A program made the position numbers and the translations under genes. A model generated the notes under the pieces. It saw nothing but the letters and a program-made list of their open reading frames with translations. It ran no database searches and had not been told where the DNA came from. DNA of 8,124 bases from Pseudomonadota bacterium (GTDB lineage: Bacteria > Pseudomonadota > Alphaproteobacteria > Sphingomonadales > Sphingomonadaceae), in the NCBI GenBank assembly GCA_023387085.1, contig JAEWIL010000234.1:1-8124 (forward strand), in the 5' to 3' direction. Position 1 is the first letter of the stretch. Every line of letters starts with the position of its first letter. Shown one piece after another: positions 7,001 through 8,124 of this stretch.

Positions 7001-7204
7001 ACAAAGCAGATCGCGAAGATCCCGCTGGTGTTCAATATCAAGGTCACCGGCCCCTTCCGCCAGTTGGTGACATCTGCGAAAGGACTTTACGACCCGACCG
7101 TATGGGTCGAGCAGAATTTGTCGAAGCTGATAGAAGAACAGGAAGCGGCCACCGCTGGCGCTTCCGATACCGTTCAGCCCCCAGAAAGCGAGCCCGTGCG
7201 ATGA
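4052..7204 (+). CDS. ydbH: YdbH-family AsmA-like intermembrane lipid transport protein
   Basis: 1050-aa inner-membrane-anchored periplasmic protein, longer than E. coli YdbH (~880 aa). A basic stretch (residues 10-22, including RFRKILFKKRW) precedes one membrane helix (about 24-38, TTGAVIILVGAAWLA), giving a cytoplasmic N-terminus and a periplasmic body. The N-terminal region has AsmA-like features (YTIDSIGFRSERLSNLVIGD, then PDLTARRVEV). The C-terminal third (about 787-1035) is the conserved YdbH domain, with FDDLIGL, APGQKVTLKEINPGIPV, RIESGRWPFAGGELVL, and FNIKVTGPFRQLV near the end. AsmA-like proteins of this kind (TamB, YhdP, YdbH) form long beta-groove structures thought to carry phospholipid between the membranes. 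Only four cysteines are present, C192/C223 and C516/C539, in two closely spaced pairs that could be disulfides. The middle is Gly/Ala-rich. No strong ribosome binding site precedes the ATG. The stop overlaps the ynbE start (ATGA 7201-7204), so the two are translationally coupled. Confidence 0.93.
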   Translation: MSEDGVSPARPRFRKILFKKRWMTTGAVIILVGAAWLAREPIADRVIRDQLDSRGVPARYTIDSIGFRSERLSNLVIGDPAHPDLTARRVEVTIGYGFSGPYVSGATAEGVRLYGRFIDGQLSLGSLDRFRDPADKTPFALPDLLVKLSDARARIETPWGDVGAALNGSGNLRKDFTGKLALVAPDIDIGGCAARGTTFYGTVEVRNVRPRLNGPLRGTSLRCANGRVAAQSPQIALDLSLSENLQSWRGSVDASIEELAAMSVTAERLGVKASFEGTSQRTAFDAAAEMARVRGPDFTARSLHLDAKGAAGSKAPSASGSIRFTHASGSPALRRSVTDSVKALGGSPIGPIAARAAAAVSRVLADAEGHADFALTGEGPNARIEMIAPQLASASGARISGSADSRIAYIFGTPQPAMTIFGDWRFGGGDLPSGSLTLDRRADGVLTGVARLDVYDAKGARLALAPVRFSGNGGLLRFSTVAELSGPLASGRVDGLRVPLAGAIASSGALALNGGCTRVGVNRIALSGFRIGATGADLCSRPGSPLLSAGPGGLRGVVRLPSIRLRGASGASPFAFDARNGEVDLATMRWAVALADVRLGEGDSVTRFAARRIAGRTTPQGMAGELAGASGKIGAVPLNMTEINGAWRYVGGALALDGGLLLTDAAAPARFAPLVSRDASLHFANGAIDATAGFSERQKGVKVLDAVIHHRLGEGTGFADLTVKELRFDDNFQPDMLTPLALGVVANVQGSVVGDGRIDWTPDGVSSRGTFATANTNLAAAFGPVTGLTSTLSFDDLIGLHSAPGQKVTLKEINPGIPVVDGEIEYQLLGGNRVRIESGRWPFAGGELVLHSTTIDFSADQPRRLTFDVVGVDPAVFLQQFGFDNINATGKFDGSLPVEFDGLGGRIVDGRIDARDGGGTIAYIGELSNHNLGAIANFAFGALRSLKYDDLTIILNGNLDGEMVTDIRFGGVGQGEGATRNFLTKQIAKIPLVFNIKVTGPFRQLVTSAKGLYDPTVWVEQNLSKLIEEQEAATAGASDTVQPPESEPVR

Positions 7205-7416
7205 AGAGCAGGAAGAATGGAGCAAGGAGGCAGGGTATCGGTGTTCGGTGCGCGATGGTAGCGATGGGGGCAGTGACGCTCGGCGGCTGCGTCCAGATCG
7301 CCACCCCCGACAAGCCGATCGAGATCAACCTGAATATCAACATCAAGCAGGAAATTCTGTACAAGCTTGATGGGGATGCCAAAAAGCTCGTTGAGCAGAA
7401 TAGTGGCATATTCTGA
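7201..7416 (+). CDS. ynbE: YnbE-family outer-membrane lipoprotein
   Basis: 71-aa lipoprotein, similar in size to E. coli YnbE (~61 aa). A basic N-terminus (KSRKNGARRQ) and a short hydrophobic core lead to the lipobox LGGC with the lipidated cysteine at C30. The next residue is valine, not aspartate, so outer-membrane delivery is expected. The mature part begins VQIATPDKPIEINLNINIKQ, the family's block of alternating polar and hydrophobic residues, and ends KKLVEQNSGIF. In E. coli YnbE partners YdbH, and its strand-forming segment is proposed to extend the YdbH beta-groove to reach the outer membrane. The start overlaps the ydbH stop by four bases. A second in-frame ATG at 7255 would leave too short a signal peptide. 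The 17-residue stretch before the hydrophobic core is long and contains an extra cysteine (C17) that should be lost on cleavage. Confidence 0.9.
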   Translation: MKSRKNGARRQGIGVRCAMVAMGAVTLGGCVQIATPDKPIEINLNINIKQEILYKLDGDAKKLVEQNSGIF

Positions 7417-7432
7417 CGAGATAGGAATGACG

Positions 7433-7828
7433 ATGACCAAACAGTGGAAACCGGCGGGATGGGCGATGGCCGCGATTGCGGCAACGGCGGCGATTGCAAT
7501 GGCCGTGCCATCGGCGATGGCTCAGCGCGATCCGGCTTATGAAGCCGCACGCTCGGCGGGACAGATCGGCGAACAACCCGATGGCTATCTGGGTTTCGTT
7601 TCGACCCCCACGCCTGCCGTGCGGGATATGGTCAACGACATCAATATCAAGCGCAAGGCGGCTTATACCAGCGGCGTTCCTGCGGGTAGCACGGTCGAGC
7701 AGTTTGCGTTTGTCACGGGCTGCAACCTCATCGCCAAGACCAAGCCCGGAGAGAAGTACAAGGCGCCCGACGGTCGCTGGATGACGCGCGACAGCAGCCC
7801 GCCGGTCCGTGCGTCGGGCTGCCCGTAA
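7433..7828 (+). CDS. ydbL: YdbL-family (DUF1318) periplasmic protein
   Basis: 131-aa exported protein. The signal peptide spans about residues 1-30 (basic MTKQWK, hydrophobic AMAAIAATAAIAMA, cleavage near SAMA|Q). The mature part shows the YdbL/DUF1318 pattern: AARSAGQIGEQPDGYLGFV (38-56), VRDMVNDINIKRKAAY (63-78), then STVEQFAFVTGCNLI and KPGEKYKAPDGRWM. In E. coli YdbL is encoded with YdbH and YnbE and is thought to modulate or chaperone their complex in the periplasm. The ATG at 7433 has AGGA (7423-7426) six bases upstream; an ATG two codons earlier (7427) is also possible. The gap to ynbE is 16 bases, so it is the third gene of one operon. Two cysteines, C97 and C130, could form a disulfide. 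It is followed by a strong terminator. Confidence 0.9.
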   Translation: MTKQWKPAGWAMAAIAATAAIAMAVPSAMAQRDPAYEAARSAGQIGEQPDGYLGFVSTPTPAVRDMVNDINIKRKAAYTSGVPAGSTVEQFAFVTGCNLIAKTKPGEKYKAPDGRWMTRDSSPPVRASGCP

Positions 7829-7865
7829 CCAGGGCATCGAACAACGTGGCCCACGGAGGCCATAT

Positions 7866-7901
7866 ATGCCGCCGCGCCCCTAAACGCGGCGGCATTTTTT
7901 T
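7866..7901 (+). terminator. Intrinsic terminator of the ydbH-ynbE-ydbL operon
   Basis: A perfect 11-base-pair stem joins ATGCCGCCGCG (7866-7876) to CGCGGCGGCAT (7885-7895) around the loop CCCCTAAA, followed directly by a run of T to 7901. It is 37 bases after the ydbL stop codon. A smaller stem, TGGCC / GGCCA (7847-7851 and 7858-7862), precedes it. Confidence 0.93.
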
Positions 7902-7918
7902 GCCTGCTGTCACAAGCA

Positions 7919-7947
7919 TTGACTTAATGGAGCGGCGTTCCTAAACG
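7919..7947 (+). promoter_or_regulatory. Promoter-like sequence upstream of atpI
   Basis: TTGACT (7919-7924), 17 bases, then TAAACG (7942-7947) resembles a housekeeping promoter with a good -35 and a fair -10. It lies just beyond the operon terminator and in the right direction for the downstream atpI-like gene. Transcription would begin near 7954, immediately before a terminator-like hairpin, which is odd. The same bases also fold as GCGG-CGTT / AACG-CCGC (7932-7953) with a two-base bulge. Confidence 0.4.
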
Positions 7948-7958
7948 GACCGCGCCTT

Positions 7959-7989
7959 AGGGGTCCCCCGAATTTTCGGGCCTTTTTTT
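7959..7989 (+). terminator. Second terminator-like hairpin before atpI
   Basis: CCCGA (7967-7971) pairs with TCGGG (7976-7980) around a four-base AT loop. Outer pairing of AGG (7959-7961) with CCT (7981-7983) is possible across a bulge. A run of seven T follows (7983-7989). It could be a back-up terminator for the ydbL operon, an attenuator in the leader of the following gene, or the end of a very short RNA started at the promoter-like sequence just upstream. Confidence 0.6.
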
Positions 7990-8038
7990 GCAGGCGAAAT
8001 CGGAATATTCTGGCTTCGTTTCAGGAGGATGGCGCAAA

Positions 8039-8124
8039 ATGACGGGGAACGGCAGCGATCCGGAACCAGCTTCGGAGGATTCGCGTCTGGTCTCGCTCGA
8101 AGAGCGATTGGGCCGGGCCGAAGC
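8039..8124 (+). CDS. atpI: Probable AtpI/AtpZ-family ATP synthase accessory protein (N-terminal fragment)
   Basis: The first 28 codons of a gene that leaves the window. ATG at 8039 follows AGGAGG (8023-8028) by 10 bases. The visible product is MTGNGSDPEPASEDSRLVSL, then EERLGRAE: a polar, disordered start followed by a short charged helix. This form (acidic tail, then R-L-x-S-L-E-E-R-L-x-R-A-E) is typical of alphaproteobacterial AtpI/AtpZ proteins, whose two membrane helices would come later. AtpI assists assembly of the c-ring of F-type ATP synthase and is normally the first gene of the F0 operon (atpI-B-E-F). An ATG at 8029 abuts the Shine-Dalgarno and is in a different frame, so it was not chosen. 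With no membrane segment in view, the family call is tentative. Confidence 0.55.
   Translation, partial: MTGNGSDPEPASEDSRLVSLEERLGRAE

Noticed and set aside
6275..7225. 316-codon open frame on the minus strand opposite the ydbH C-terminus
   Set aside because: It lies over the most conserved YdbH domain and the ynbE start; no independent features.
8029..8124. ATG immediately after AGGAGG as an alternative start at the right edge
   Set aside because: No spacing from the Shine-Dalgarno, and the frame gives an Arg/Gly/Ser-rich sequence. The frame from 8039 fits the AtpI/AtpZ pattern.

Overview
This is a GC-rich (estimated by eye at just above 60%), densely coding chromosomal window. It looks like an alphaproteobacterium of the Sphingomonadales, with Sphingopyxis or Sphingomonas relatives the best guess. 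The basis is the style of the PurB, RadC, Rnk and YdbH-family proteins, GC-biased codon use on both strands, and a likely F-type ATPase operon start at the right edge. No tRNA, rRNA, CRISPR array, phage gene or insertion sequence was seen. No gap between confidently called genes exceeds 300 bases.

Left part (1-1514, minus strand): purB (adenylosuccinate lyase) is followed after 62 bases by the start of a small membrane protein with a LapA-like domain, cut by the window edge. A 199-base region with several inverted repeats separates purB from a plus-strand pair (1714-2484). That pair encodes two small exported, proline-rich proteins with matching signal peptides; the second carries two canonical EF-hand calcium sites. 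A strong hairpin sits where this pair converges with the minus-strand rnk gene (2558-2971). Upstream of rnk is a 213-base spacer with two strong hairpins, then radC (3185-3910, minus).

Right part (3911-8124, plus strand): a 141-base divergent region with a TGACGTCA-type palindrome leads into a compact three-gene operon. A very long inner-membrane-anchored AsmA-like protein (YdbH family, 1050 aa) overlaps by four bases a small lipoprotein (YnbE family), followed after 16 bases by an exported YdbL (DUF1318) protein. In E. coli, YdbH and YnbE form an intermembrane bridge that supports phospholipid supply to the outer membrane, and YdbL modulates it. The conserved gene order supports the same role here. 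The operon ends at a textbook intrinsic terminator. After a second terminator-like hairpin, preceded by a promoter-like sequence, comes the first 28 codons of a probable atpI/atpZ gene.

Most genes are ordinary housekeeping. The parts most worth a second look are the intermembrane-bridge operon with its paired cysteines, the tandem proline-rich/EF-hand secreted pair, and the promoter-terminator arrangement just before atpI. I found no convincing sign of an entirely new system.
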